This document shows positions 37,621 through 48,108 of a DNA stretch of 64,000 bases, one piece after another. Position numbers and translations under genes: made by a program. The notes beneath the pieces are model-generated. The model was given only the letters and a program-made list of their open reading frames with translations, searched no databases and was not told the DNA's origin. Within the stretch, counting starts at the first letter, position 1; each line of letters opens with the position of its first letter. The DNA comes from Rhynochetos jubatus (taxonomy: Eukaryota; Chordata; Aves; Eurypygiformes; Rhynochetidae). Where the stretch lies: the NCBI GenBank assembly GCA_027574665.1, contig CM050656.1, positions 1,735,001 through 1,799,000 on the forward strand, read 5' to 3'.

Positions 37621-37694
37621 CTCCCTGGAGGGACGTTTTGTTGCAAAGTCACACGTGAAATGTTTCAACCTTTTGTATTTATGATTGATTTCAG

Positions 37695-37822
37695 TGACGA
37701 GTATGAAGAGGACGGGTTTTGCCAGCCTTACAGGGGGATTGCTTGTGCACGGTTTATTGGAAATCGAACCATTTATATGGAGTCTTTGCATATGCAAGGT
37801 GAAATAGAAAATCAGATTACAG
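37695..37822 (+). CDS. ROR1: ROR1 exon 5: start of frizzled-type CRD
   Basis: This 128-bp exon encodes residues 107-149 of the visible protein, including [20 protein letters not shown] and an N-glycosylation sequon N-R-T in [10 protein letters not shown]. The first two CRD cysteines are here (GFCQPY, IACAR). The CRD binds Wnt ligand; the family is related to Frizzled CRDs. The acceptor is gatttcag|tgacgag. The exon starts with the last base of a codon and ends one base into an Ala codon (ITA). The donor reads CAG|GTTGGT, a tandem GYNNGY site with a second GT four bases downstream. Only the first keeps exon 6 in frame. The 27-kb intron upstream and 1.2-kb intron downstream are unremarkable in phase. 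Confidence 0.97.
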
Positions 37823-37828
37823 GTTGGT
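37823..37828 (+). promoter_or_regulatory. ROR1: tandem GYNNGY splice donor of exon 5
   Basis: GTTGGT places two GT dinucleotides four bases apart (37823 and 37827). The in-frame site is the first, CAG|GTTGGT, which departs from consensus at +3 to +5. The second, TTG|GTAAAA, has a better +3 and +4. Use of the second would add four bases and, by reading into exon 6, reach a TAA within about 17 codons of the junction. Confidence 0.7.
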
Positions 37829-39008
37829 AAAAAACACACTTCCTTCTTCCCCTCAAAGCTGTCTTTTCTCAAAAAGCTGCTAGAGTTTTATAAACATCCA
37901 TCCTATTTTCACTTGCTCTTTATCCGCTTTTGCTGTGAACTTTGCAAAGCTCCCCGGGGACTCCCGTGTTGTGCCCTGTCGGTGGAGGGACTCATCTGAA
38001 GCGTGACAATGCCAGCAGCCTTCATGTCTCTGCTCATCCAGTTCCCCCAAAAGAAACAGAAAAATGAGTTTCCGAGGAGAAGGGGCTGTGTATTTACAGC
38101 TTCTGGGGGTCTCACAGCCAGGCTGCCTTGTGCTGCTGTCACCCAAGCAGATTTGAAAAGCAAACCAGACTTAGTTGATTTTGATGTGGTTGAGGTGATT
38201 TAGGTGCTGGAGGAGGATGCATAAATAATCCAGCAGGTAGGGTTTTTCCTTTGGATTAGTAAAGAACCGGTTTTCAGCCTTTTTGTGGGAGCTGCTGTGC
38301 TGATGGGGGTGCTGAATTCAAACTGAGGCCTCTTAGATATTATGATACTTCTCCAGTTTTTTAATATAAATTAACCTTGGCCAGTTCCTACCCATGGTAA
38401 TCGTCACCTCTGTATTCAGCTTTTCTCTTGCTGTCACAATATTCCAATTTTCCCTTCCCCCTAGAGTGTTCTTCCTTTGTCCCCAGACACTGTCAGCGTA
38501 GCGAGAAAGGCTTTTGCATGGCTGACAGGGAAGGCAAATGATTTCTGTACAGCCAGCAGCTCATAATCTTACACCAGTTGGTTTGAAAAGTCATTTGGGA
38601 CAGTATGAAAGCTCTCATCTTCCACCGGGGTGCTGGTACTGTCAGCCTGCGCCCTCCGGGGACTTTGGGTTTTACCTGTAGGGTAAAAGGCATCGAAATA
38701 TTATATGACTGCCAATAGTTATAAAATATTTTTGGGGGGAAACAAGGGTATAATTAGGTTTGGGGTTTTGGTAACGTGCTTAACATTAATCCCGTGTTGA
38801 AAACCAGATGTATTTCCTCTGTCAGCGAAATCAGCATCGTTAATAACTTTTAATGTAATTAGCGCTCTGTATTTCTGGAAGGCCCGTTCATCACCTGAAC
38901 ATCTGAAAATAATAGTCGCAATGGGAAGTGAGGGTTATACTGGGTAGGCAAGAGCACAGGAATAAAATTCCCACCGGGTTAAGTAAAATCCTTTTGTATA
39001 TTTTACAG
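37823..39008 (+). other. ROR1: ROR1 intron 5
   Basis: An 1186-bp intron, donor gttggt and acceptor gtatattttacag. The part 38340-38420 and 38700-38880 is AT-rich. No repeat, RNA gene or other coding sequence is recognised. Confidence 0.94.
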
Positions 39009-39326
39009 CTGCCTTCACCATGATTGGCACTTCCAGCCATTTGTCGGATAAATGCTCCCAGTTTGCTATTCCTTCGCTGTGCCATTACGCCTTCCCCTAC
39101 TGCGACGAGACTTCGGCAGCTCCCAAGCCACGAGACCTGTGCCGCGATGAGTGTGAAATTCTGGAAAACGTCCTCTGTCAGACAGAGTATATTTTTGCAA
39201 GATCTAATCCCATGATTCTGATGAGATTAAAGCTGCCCAACTGCGAAGATCTCCCTCAGCCAGATAGCCCCGAAGCTGTCAATTGTATCCGCATTGGGAT
39301 TCCCATGGCAGATCCCATAAATAAAA
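39009..39326 (+). CDS. ROR1: ROR1 exon 6: frizzled-type CRD, main part
   Basis: The exon is 318 bp and encodes residues 149-255. Most of the Wnt-binding cysteine-rich domain is here: [59 protein letters not shown] and [14 protein letters not shown], with the cysteine spacing of ROR CRDs. The acceptor is ttttacag|ctgcc and the donor aaaa|gtaagt. It starts and ends in phase 1, so it is a symmetric module. Differences from human ROR1, as I remember it, are conservative (SAAPKP for SSVPKP, SPEAVN for SPEAAN). It is extracellular, between the Ig and kringle domains. Confidence 0.98.
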
Positions 39327-40168
39327 GTAAGTGAAAACCGCCTGTTTCTCCGTGCAAAAAAAAATACCGCTGGGAAAAGGCTGGCTGTAAGGGTTTGTGC
39401 ATCAGCTCCGAGCCAGTGCTGGGCTTTGGAAGCTCACAGGCGCCGTGCCCTCACGCTACCCGGCTCCCCCACTTCTCCCCTCACTACTCCGGAGTGGGAC
39501 GGAAGTCAGAAATGCGTTTCCATTTCTTTCTTTAGCCACCCGTGGGCCCACACTAAATGCTCTTTATCGGTTTCAGGTCTTTTCTAATTGATACGAAGTA
39601 GGAAACAGTGACAGTTAAGCATGTGCATACCGAGGAACGTGGGTAGCTTCAGCCTCCCCGTCCTCCCGCGGCAGCCCGTTGCGCTCCAGCAGGCCGGCGG
39701 GTGCAGAACGGGGGTGCGTGTCAGGAGGGGCCGGGGCTGTCCCTGCCCCATTTTAGGTGTCGGCGGAGCTCACCCTTTGATCAGGCTGGGCCGCAGCCTG
39801 TTCACAGCCCGTGCACATCTCAGTAGGCAAATATAAAACGTGGCTCCCACAAATTCTCCACCTTCATATGAAAATGGCTGCAATTCAGGTTCCCACTGTA
39901 GTTTTTACTTCTTTTGTGTATCTTATATTAAAAACGCTTGGCATAAGCTGTTTTCATTACAGAAGCATAAGCTTTAAATCCTCCCAGGAATGTGAATGTA
40001 AAGCAGGCCCTGCGTTACAGCCGCAGCAAATTGGGAGCCCGTGCTCCCAAACTGGGTCTCCCGGCCCCGGGCCAGCAGCAGCACGCTGGGGCTGGGGGAT
40101 GCTGGCGACACAAGCTCTGCCTTGCCTCCACCAACCATTGCTTTGGATTTTTATTTATTATTTTTCAG
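39327..40168 (+). other. ROR1: ROR1 intron 6
   Basis: An 842-bp intron, donor gtaagt and acceptor ttatttttcag. A GC- and CpG-rich stretch lies at about 39630-39760. The frames open here are read-through from exon 7 or GC-rich noise. Confidence 0.94.
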
Positions 40169-40414
40169 ACCACAGATGCTACAACAGCACAGGAGTAGAT
40201 TACCGGGGGACGGTGAGCGTGACCAGGTCGGGGCGGCAGTGCCAGCCGTGGAACTCGCAGTACCCCCACACCCACACCTTCACCGCCATCAGGTACCCCG
40301 AGCTCAATGGGGGCCACTCCTACTGCCGCAACCCAGGGAACCAGAAGGACGCCCCGTGGTGCTTCACCTTAGACGAGAACTTTAAGTCTGAGCTTTGTGA
40401 CGTCCCGGCATGCG
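40169..40414 (+). CDS. ROR1: ROR1 exon 7: kringle domain
   Basis: This 246-bp exon encodes one complete kringle, residues 255-337. All six cysteines that form the three kringle disulfides are present: KCYNST, GRQCQPW, HSYCRNP, PWCFT, ELCDV and PAC. Typical kringle signatures [30 protein letters not shown] can be read, and NST after the first cysteine is an N-glycosylation sequon. The acceptor is tttttcag|acc and the donor tgcg|gtaatt. The exon is symmetric phase 1-1, as expected for a shuffled extracellular module. The exon is GC-rich relative to the introns on each side. The open frame continues artificially both upstream (from 39811) and past the donor. Confidence 0.98.
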
Positions 40415-43400
40415 GTAATTACCTATCTTCTTTATGCTTCGTTCTGGTTTGTCACGGCTGTACAGTCGTCCTGCAAAACAGGAGCTCGGGGAGCCGTGCA
40501 CAGTGTCTTTGCTGAATCCCTGCAAAGAGAGCTGCAGCAAAGGGTAATGACAGTGTTTGTAGCTAAGGCTGTTGCATCCCCCCCACCCCGAGGAGACCTT
40601 CGAGCACTCCTGCCCACACAGCTGGCAAAGCGGTGGCATGAAAACACTCCGCTAGGGAACACCTGGGCACAGCCCCGAAGGGGACTGAGCAGCGCCTTAC
40701 CAGCCCCAGCATCCCAGGTGTTCCCGTTTGCCGTTAGGATCAACACCACTCCTTCGGCCAGATTAAATCGGATCACGGAAGATGCACTGTTGACGCTGAT
40801 CCACAACGTGGTTATAAAACCTTCTCCCTTTTGCTGCGTTTATTTAGAGCCATTTTAATAAATGCAAACCTCGCTTAACAGAGCTCAGGCCTTGTTTAGA
40901 AACCAGCGATCATCTTGCCAGATCCTCTTAGCTGTATTTTAGGTTTGTGTTTACAGAACTGCCCTGGCTGCACTTTGGTATTGCAGAATGAACAAAAATG
41001 GAGATTTAGCTCTCATTTTGTTCTGCTTTTCTGAGAGCCAGGGGAAGTGGATGGAAGACCTGAACAAACAGTTCCTAATTGTTTTATCCGCATTTAATAA
41101 TACCAATATTGATAGCGTGCCAAGGGAAAAATACAGCTATTTGCATGGAGATGCCAGAAATGCACCCAGAAATGTTCTGGATACTCAGGGCACAAAGTTT
41201 CACCCAAACTTTTATGTTGCCTACAAGTTGTCACAGTAACTTCACCTTTCCCCTTGGAAAGGAGACACCTTCTGATGTTACTGTTTGATAGCCAGAACCA
41301 AATTAGATTATTTCTGGTTGTGGTTATGAACATTCCTGCAGTGAGACATGTTCTGAGCCTGCTCCAAAGTCTTTCTCAATTAATGGAAAGATGGGAATCG
41401 ATGCCAAAATGGGATCTAAATTATGTTCTTACTGAAAGAGTAGATCAGGGGAAAGGCAGACGGTCTGGGCTGTATCATGTGCATCTCAAAACCTCTCAAA
41501 CGCTTTTTAGAGTCCTGTATCTCTTTTGCTGTTATTTCAGGGCATCTAACTGCTGTTATTTTTCTTGTTAATTAGGCACAGCGATAGACTGACTACACGA
41601 GTGTAGTTCAATCTATATAGACTGTTCTGGAGATCTTTTTCCAACCGTTCAGCACAAAAATCTGGATCTAAGTAGCAGTCAGCAGGACTCCCCTTCACGT
41701 ACTGTCGGCTCTTGGCTCTGCCCTCCCGGGAGCTGCACGGCTGCCTGGGCTGGGTGAGGAGACGGAGCTCGGCCCCAGGGGGGTTGGGCAAGCTCAGGGG
41801 TCTCTGCACATCCACCCCCAGCGATGCTGGTGAGCTCCGTACTCCAACTGCACTGTGGCTGTGCGACCTTGCAGCCATGTGCTTTTTGTGTTCTCCACGA
41901 CTTCTGGATAATTGGGTAATTAAGAGTTGATGGGGGGGGGGGGGGGGAGCTGCTTGCCAGGCCCCTTTTTGGTGGGCTCTGAGATCCCAGGGCTGGCTCA
42001 GTCTTTTGGTCTGAAATAGCTGAAAGCAGGACGCTCTTGGGTGTGTTGCCGAAGTCTCTGGTTTGAAGGTTTTACTAGATGATGAATGAGAGAGGCTGGC
42101 TGGCTTGAAGAATTCCTGACAAGAGTTTTAATTACCTCTCACCGCTGCCTTAAATGGCACTCGCGGTACAGCTGGGTTCTACAGCATTGTTACTCTCAGT
42201 ACAGACAAACAGAGCGCTATCAGGTGAGTAGTAATTTAATTGCTAAATGCTAATCTGCATATTAAAACCAAAATACCATACGAGATTTGCATTCTGCTGG
42301 TTTTGCACTGGCTGAAAGAGCCATTTCAGGCACGTTTTAAAAAGTATTGTGCCTTCTGCCTCACCAGGACATGCCTACATGGGAAATGGATTAATTAGGG
42401 TAGCTCCCAAGAAACCTATTAACCTAATGAGGCTTCATGGCAGGGGCTGCTACTTAATAAGAATAATAATTCCCTTTGACTGGAGTAGCTCAGGTGATGA
42501 ACTAGTGCCCAGGTCTCCGTCTGCCTCGTGCTGATCGTTCCTTTTTCTGCCAGGCACAGGCAGACTGTAAGGAGGATGGTGCTTTAGTCCTCTTGCTTCC
42601 CCAAAGCCATAGAAATATTTGGGCTACCTCTCCTCTCAATTAAAAACCAGATGGCACAACTTAATCTAAAAAGAACAATCAAAGAGGAGTGTGGGGGGAG
42701 CAGAAGGACAACATGAGCCTGTAAAGGGAGAGAGGTTATGCAAAGCGACATCCAGAACCGTTTGAACTTTGCCTCTGTCACAATTTGAGTCAAACCCAAG
42801 CTTCAGACCAAGTTCATGTATAATTAAATGCATAAAATGGTATCTGTGTGGGCTGCTAAGCACTTCTGCAAATCCAGCCTGGAAAACACAGACAAACAAA
42901 CTGAACTGACCCTGTAGGAATAACAAAACATTCCCCGTTCTGCCAGAATCGGCTAAGCCTGAAGCGGACCTTCACCATCTCCCTCGGAAACAACCCGGCT
43001 GCGGCCACCAGTCGTGCAGCTCAAGGGGAAACTCCAAGTTCCCGGGGTGCCCTATGGTTAGCGTGTTAATCTGTGCGTAATTATGCCCTAAACTTTATGA
43101 ATGCTCCTGGGAAATAGCAGAGCAAAGCAGGCTTCAGTGTCCTCGTGCTCAGAGTGTTCCGGCCAGAAGGTATAGTTAGTAGAGGGGTGGGTTTTCCCAT
43201 TATCCCATCAATCCTATTAAGACCAAGTTCTCAGTGTGTAAGATTTTTTTTTTTTAAAGATTATGTTACAGCTTTTGTCTGTGTCCAGACTTTTTGAACC
43301 TCTTTTCCTGACTTCTGGCATACAAACCAGGACCGCTTTCTCTATTTCTTGCCATTTCGGTGCATTCCCTCCCAGGTGTTCTGCCTTTCTTCTGCTCCGA

Positions 43401-44020
43401 GTCCCTAATGGTCCTGCTCCTGCACCTAAAACTGACTAGAAAAGAAGTTTTGAGTTGCACATCATTTGTTCCAGTGCCCTGGGTGGCCACACAAGTGCTT
43501 TGGCCCATGCTAGGAGATGCTCAGAACAGGAGGGTGGAAATAATGAGGGGGTAAAACTATCCTTTTTTCAGCTCCCCACATTTCTGTTGGATTAAGGAAA
43601 TTGTGGCACCAAAACCTAATGTATGTATTAAAATAGAGTCCACAATCCCATCAGAGCCTTCCTGCCATGACCTATTTTAGAAATGAGCTTTTCCGTGGGC
43701 TTGTGTTGGACCATTACTCCAATTTACCCCAAGCAACAGCCACCTCACACTCTTCAGCTATTTAATGACCGTCAGGAGGTTCAAACTGACAGGCTGCAGG
43801 GAAATTGTTCCTGGCCAGTCTGTGTTCTTACAGAAATGTTACCCAACAAAGTAGTTGCTCTGTTAATATTAAGGAAATACAGCAGCTTTCAAGGTGGATT
43901 GCAGTAGTACTACCTGGATGTTTTATTCTTCTTAATTCGAGTTGACCCAGGGATGTATTTCACTCTGTGGGATCCTTCATTCATTGTCCTGGTGTTGTTT
44001 GGTTTTTTTTCCTGAACCAG
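40415..44020 (+). other. ROR1: ROR1 intron 7
   Basis: A 3606-bp intron, donor gtaatt and acceptor tttcctgaaccag. It contains a 16-nt G run at 41932-41947, an AT-rich block with an ATTTGCAT octamer at about 42200-42480, and a T run at about 43247. No mobile element or additional exon is recognised. Confidence 0.94.
41932..41947 (+). repeat. 16-nt G homopolymer
   Basis: An uninterrupted run of 16 guanines follows TAATTAAGAGTTGAT. Such tracts fold into G-quadruplexes and are length-variable. They are also prone to assembly or sequencing error, so the exact length is unsure. Confidence 0.9.
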
Positions 44021-44232
44021 ATTATAAGGATTCCAAGGAAAAGAATAAAATGGAAATCCTGTATATCCTGGTGCCAAGCGTTACTATTCCCCTGGCCATA
44101 GCCTTGCTCTTCTTCTTCATCTGCATCTGTCGCAACAATCAGAAGTCATCCTCCCCTCCCGTTCAGAGACAGCCTAAACACGTAAGAGGACAAAACGTGG
44201 AGATGTCGATGCTCAACGCCTATAAACCAAAG
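44021..44232 (+). CDS. ROR1: ROR1 exon 8: juxtamembrane and transmembrane segment
   Basis: This 212-bp exon encodes residues 337-408. DYKDSKEKNK is the short extracellular stalk. A hydrophobic helix of about 24 residues begins at ILYILVPSV and ends FFFICIC (about 44053-44130). A stop-transfer RNNQK follows, then the cytoplasmic juxtamembrane RQPKHVRGQNVEMSMLNAYK. The acceptor is cctgaaccag|att and the donor aag|gtaacc. It starts in phase 1 and ends in phase 0, which shifts the gene from the phase-1 extracellular modules to the intracellular exon. The helix makes ROR1 a single-pass type I membrane protein. Confidence 0.98.
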
Positions 44233-45345
44233 GTAACCCCTCACTTCTGCTTCCACATTTGCCGTCTGTAAAGGCAGGGAGCGAAGTGCTTTGATCAACG
44301 CAGCGCTGAAACGTTCAGCTGCTTGCCACCTCGTGGGTTCTGCTGGTGCCTTTAGCTGAAACTTTTGTAAGGACTTTTCCCAGCAGCAGCGAGAAAAGGT
44401 AATTCCTGTGTGTCCATGTGTCTGGATAAACGGGAGATGGAGCGGTTTTGTCATAAAGAAAGCAACCCGTTCCTGAGGCATCTCTAAATGGCCTCATTGA
44501 AGTTAGAAAGTGCAGATAAAGATGTGATTCAGCATTTTCTCAAGAGAGTTTTCCCACAGGGCTGCTGTAGTCATCTTTCACTCAGCTGAAATCACTTCAG
44601 AAAGATTTGTTCCATGTTTTTTCAGGCTTACCCATTCTCAGTTAAAAAGAGAAATTACCAAAACAGAGCCTCAAAGCTCTGCCTGCCATTCTGGCCAGCA
44701 CAGCTGATGCACAGCGGCTGGTGTTGCTGGTGTTGCTTTGCTTCACTGTAGTCCCAGGTTCATGAAGCATTTTTTAGAAATCATTTAAGATTTAAGCGTG
44801 ATTAACCTTGAGCTCCTTGTTTATTGGCAGGGCAGCCGATTTGCAAACCTGAATGGATCCCCCATCTCAGGGCTGCAACTGCCTTCTGCCACCTACGGGC
44901 GGAACGATGCCTGGGAAAGAGTAGTTGCCTTGCTTTTCACACCATGCCAATTCTCTGCCACAGCTTGATGGAACTGGTTCTTCTGAAGCATCTCAGAGTG
45001 AAGATCAGTATCTACAAGGAATTAGAACAGAAACCATGTAGACTGAAGTACCTCAAACAGGCAGACATGCCTTTGAGTACACTGCTATTTTTGTTAGAAA
45101 ATGACGTAGCAAAATGAATCCAAATTCTGATTTTATTTGGTTTCAGCAATGTGAACTCTAATTTTCAAATATCAATAGGTGTTCTTTCAGCAGAGCTAAT
45201 CACTCAGCATCAGGAGAGGTTACCCTTGTATTTCAGGAGTTGTATTCTGAATAAATTCTGGAGTAGTTTCTTCTTAAGTTCAATAAAGCAGCTATGGGAT
45301 GCTGCTATTACTTGCTCTTCAATGTCAAGTTTATAGAATTAGGTT

Positions 45346-45438
45346 ATCATAGAATCACAGACTGATTCGGGTTGGAAGGGACCTTAAAGACCATCTAGTT
45401 CCAACCCCCTGCCATGGGCAAGGACACCTTCCACTAGA
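45346..45438 (-). repeat. CR1 LINE 3' end
   Basis: Short antisense CR1 terminus: TCATAGAATCACAGACTGAT, GGTTGGAAGGGACCTTAAAG, CCCCCTGCCATGGGCAAGGA and CCACTAGAA, then truncation. Confidence 0.93.
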
Positions 45439-47035
45439 ATATAGAGTTATAGAGAGTTAATTGTGGCAGTCTAAGGAAAATTACTTCAGTAACTGTATCC
45501 CATGGGATGCAGGGAGGGAGACGCACTACGAGGGGCAGGGATGGATGGAGCTGTGCCACCCAGAGTTGTTGCTTTCTCAGGGGTGCTGCCCAGTGTGTCC
45601 ATGGAGCCGCAGTCTCAGCGCAGCAGGGCTGGACACAGAGAGTTTTTGCAGAGGAAAATTCCAGCTCAACACCGGCTCACAGAAAGAGTAGGAGAGTCTT
45701 TTTAAGTCAGCAATAGAAAATCTGGATGTTTCGGTGCTGGAAATGCAGGGCTGCTTTTGCCCATTGGTACTACAGACTGCATACACGGTGCACTGCTGAC
45801 ATTCCTGCTTTAAATAGCGTTGGTGCTGATGTGGGGATGCTAGCTGGACCGTTGTGCAGGGTATCTGCTCAGGGTGGTCAGGCAGAGCTTGGTCTGGTGT
45901 TGTATTTCACCTCCTCAGTCCCCCGCGCACTGGCCCAGTGAATTTATCTTGATTTTCCTTTCAAGTTCTTCATTTCAACTTTCACGTTCGGCTCAGGGTC
46001 GCTGTATATCAGGTGTTGGTACAAAACCCGTTTAATTACGTACGTGCCAAAACTCCGTCTTGCATCCAGCCTCCATGGAATGTTTTGTTGGGTTTGCTTC
46101 TTGGTCCCCGTTCTGCTAGGTATTTGGGGTACAGTCCTGGCTAAACTGAAGATAGCGGGAACGATCACAGTTTCCGCCTGGGCTGCCTTACGCGCAGCAC
46201 GGGAAAGCAACTTGCCCAGGAATGTTTGCCGGCATAGACCGCACTGGTTCCCTTTTGCGTCGTAATGCTGCAAAAAACTTCCCATCTTATTCATGCTAAT
46301 TCTGTGTTTTCCCGCTGGGAAACCCAGCTCTGCCTGCCTCAGATGTTTTGATTGCCTTTCAAACAACGTTTTAAAAGAAGGGAAGTAGAATCCTGTGTTT
46401 AAATACTGTGTGCAGTATTAATGTCAGCTCAGGGTAAGAACACGCTGAGGCTTCAAGCGCCAACTGAGGTAGATGTGCGTTTGCTCATACCAATAAAATT
46501 GTTAGCATTTCAGCCAAAGGCCTGTTTCAGTTTGAAGGGATTTTAATTGTCTTCAAAACATATAATAAACTGAGCCCGTCTTGTCATTCACCTAATGGAA
46601 GGAGCCGATAAAGAGATAGAGGCGGTGGGCTTCGCTCTCGCTGCTCTCCCTTTGTACTCGGTTTACTTTGGCATGCTGCCTCAGATGTATTTTACACTTC
46701 TTTACATTTTGTACACCGATGTATGACAAATACTTGTCAAACAAAAACTGAGCAGATTTATAACCGCTTAACTTGAAATGAGCCCTTCCTGCCAAAACTT
46801 TATGACTTCATTTTCTTTCATAGTTTTCCACTATGTTGGTTCAAACAGACGAACCCAGCCTCAGGTCAGACAGAGGTCATTTCACTTTCATTACTAAAAT
46901 ATAATTTACAATATGCCAGACCTAAACAAGTTTTAGCCTAAAGGATTTGTATAATATAAACCATCTGTTCCTCAACAATATAGCTAATTTCCTGCCATCA
47001 CCGTACAGTCTACTGGCTGCCTGCTTCAATGGCTT

Positions 47036-47086
47036 TATATTATTATTATTATCATTATCATTATTATTATTGTTGTTGTTGTTGCA
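47036..47086 (+). repeat. composite (ATT)n-(TTG)n microsatellite
   Basis: TAT/ATT units with two ATC interruptions run from 47036. They switch to five TTG/GTT units before GCAG, about 50 bp in all. Likely polymorphic in length. Confidence 0.95.
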
Positions 47087-48108
47087 GTATTTGTCTAAAG
47101 TTGTTAATTATTCAATACGATTAGAATTCATTTATTCTAAACTGCTGTTTTTACATGATTGTTGAAAATGTCAGTTCTTTTCCTACATTGCCGCTGTAAA
47201 GCTGCCGTTACAATATTTCAGGAATGCAAACGCTAATGTTTACACTAATTTACGAGACACAGATCCCAAACTCATTAAGCTAAAATTACTGTCCATGGCT
47301 CTACTCGGGACCCTAAATGAGTGGGTCTGGGTGGAGGTGTTACGGGCGCATGCGGAAGGTAACGTCTGAAAATAATGCCACGTCTTTAGGGCCTAGGAGT
47401 GAATATGCACCCAGAATAACAGCAGGGTTTTTGAAAAGCTTGCTTTTCTTCTTGACCACTAGCTCATTTTTCCGACTGACTCTGTGCTGCCTGTTTCAGG
47501 ACTGGACGTTCGGTCAAGTGCGAACAGAAACAGTCTCTACCCTACACTGAAGGGTTAATAGCAAAGTCAAGAGGAATTGGCTACAAGGACGTAGCTTAAA
47601 AAACCCAAGTTTTCTGCTAAAATTTTAGGCCCTGGCCCAGAAAACACTTCAGCATGTACTTACTGAAAGCACGGGAATTGCCTCAATTCCTGAAATTAGT
47701 CAGCTTCCATTTTAAGTATATAAATGCCCAAGTATGTAAATGCCTTTGCTGAAATGCTGATGGTTCCTCCATATATCTAGATCTAACACTTACTCCCTTT
47801 ATCTGATCTTTGTCGAGGGTAACAAGTAATTCTACACTGAGGTTTGGAACAGGGAGCACAGAGAGGTGAAGCAGCACGCAGCCCGCACTTTGCCCGTGTC
47901 AGGACACTGCTGTCCCTCTGGCCGCGGGCTGATGTAGTCGCACGTGTCTCACAGGGCTGAGCAGGACCGTTGCCAACTGGATATGCGGCCCAAGGAGTTC
48001 CCGTGCCGCTCTGCTTGGCTCTCAGATGTCCCCTGCGAAAAGATCTTTTAAAAATACGGTTTCAGACCCGTTTTTCTTGACACGTCTTTCCTGCCATTTC
48101 TTTAACAG

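Larger units (their letters stand above)
10365..37694 (+). other. ROR1: ROR1 intron 4 (27.3 kb)
   Basis: The largest intron in the window, with donor gtaagt after the microexon and acceptor gattgatttcag before exon 5. No open frame in it looks like a protein; the longer ones come from CR1 copies or the minisatellite. Contents: CR1 fragments at 15.2, 15.3, 17.6, 24.0 and 33.6 kb, a MIR-like fragment at 16.5 kb, a 35-bp minisatellite at 32.1-32.5 kb, and CpG-dense patches near 28.0, 28.56, 30.1 and 37.55 kb. Poly-purine and AT-rich low-complexity tracts occur near 19.3, 30.9 and 36.4 kb. The stretches 10.4-15.1 kb and 18.2-23.9 kb hold nothing I can identify. Confidence 0.93.
44233..48108 (+). 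other. ROR1: ROR1 intron 8
   Basis: A 3876-bp intron, donor gtaacc and acceptor ccatttctttaacag. It includes one antisense CR1 tail (45.35 kb) and an ATT/TTG microsatellite (47.04 kb). The sequence from 46.5 to 47.25 kb is AT-rich and compositionally uniform; I see no known element in it. Confidence 0.94.
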
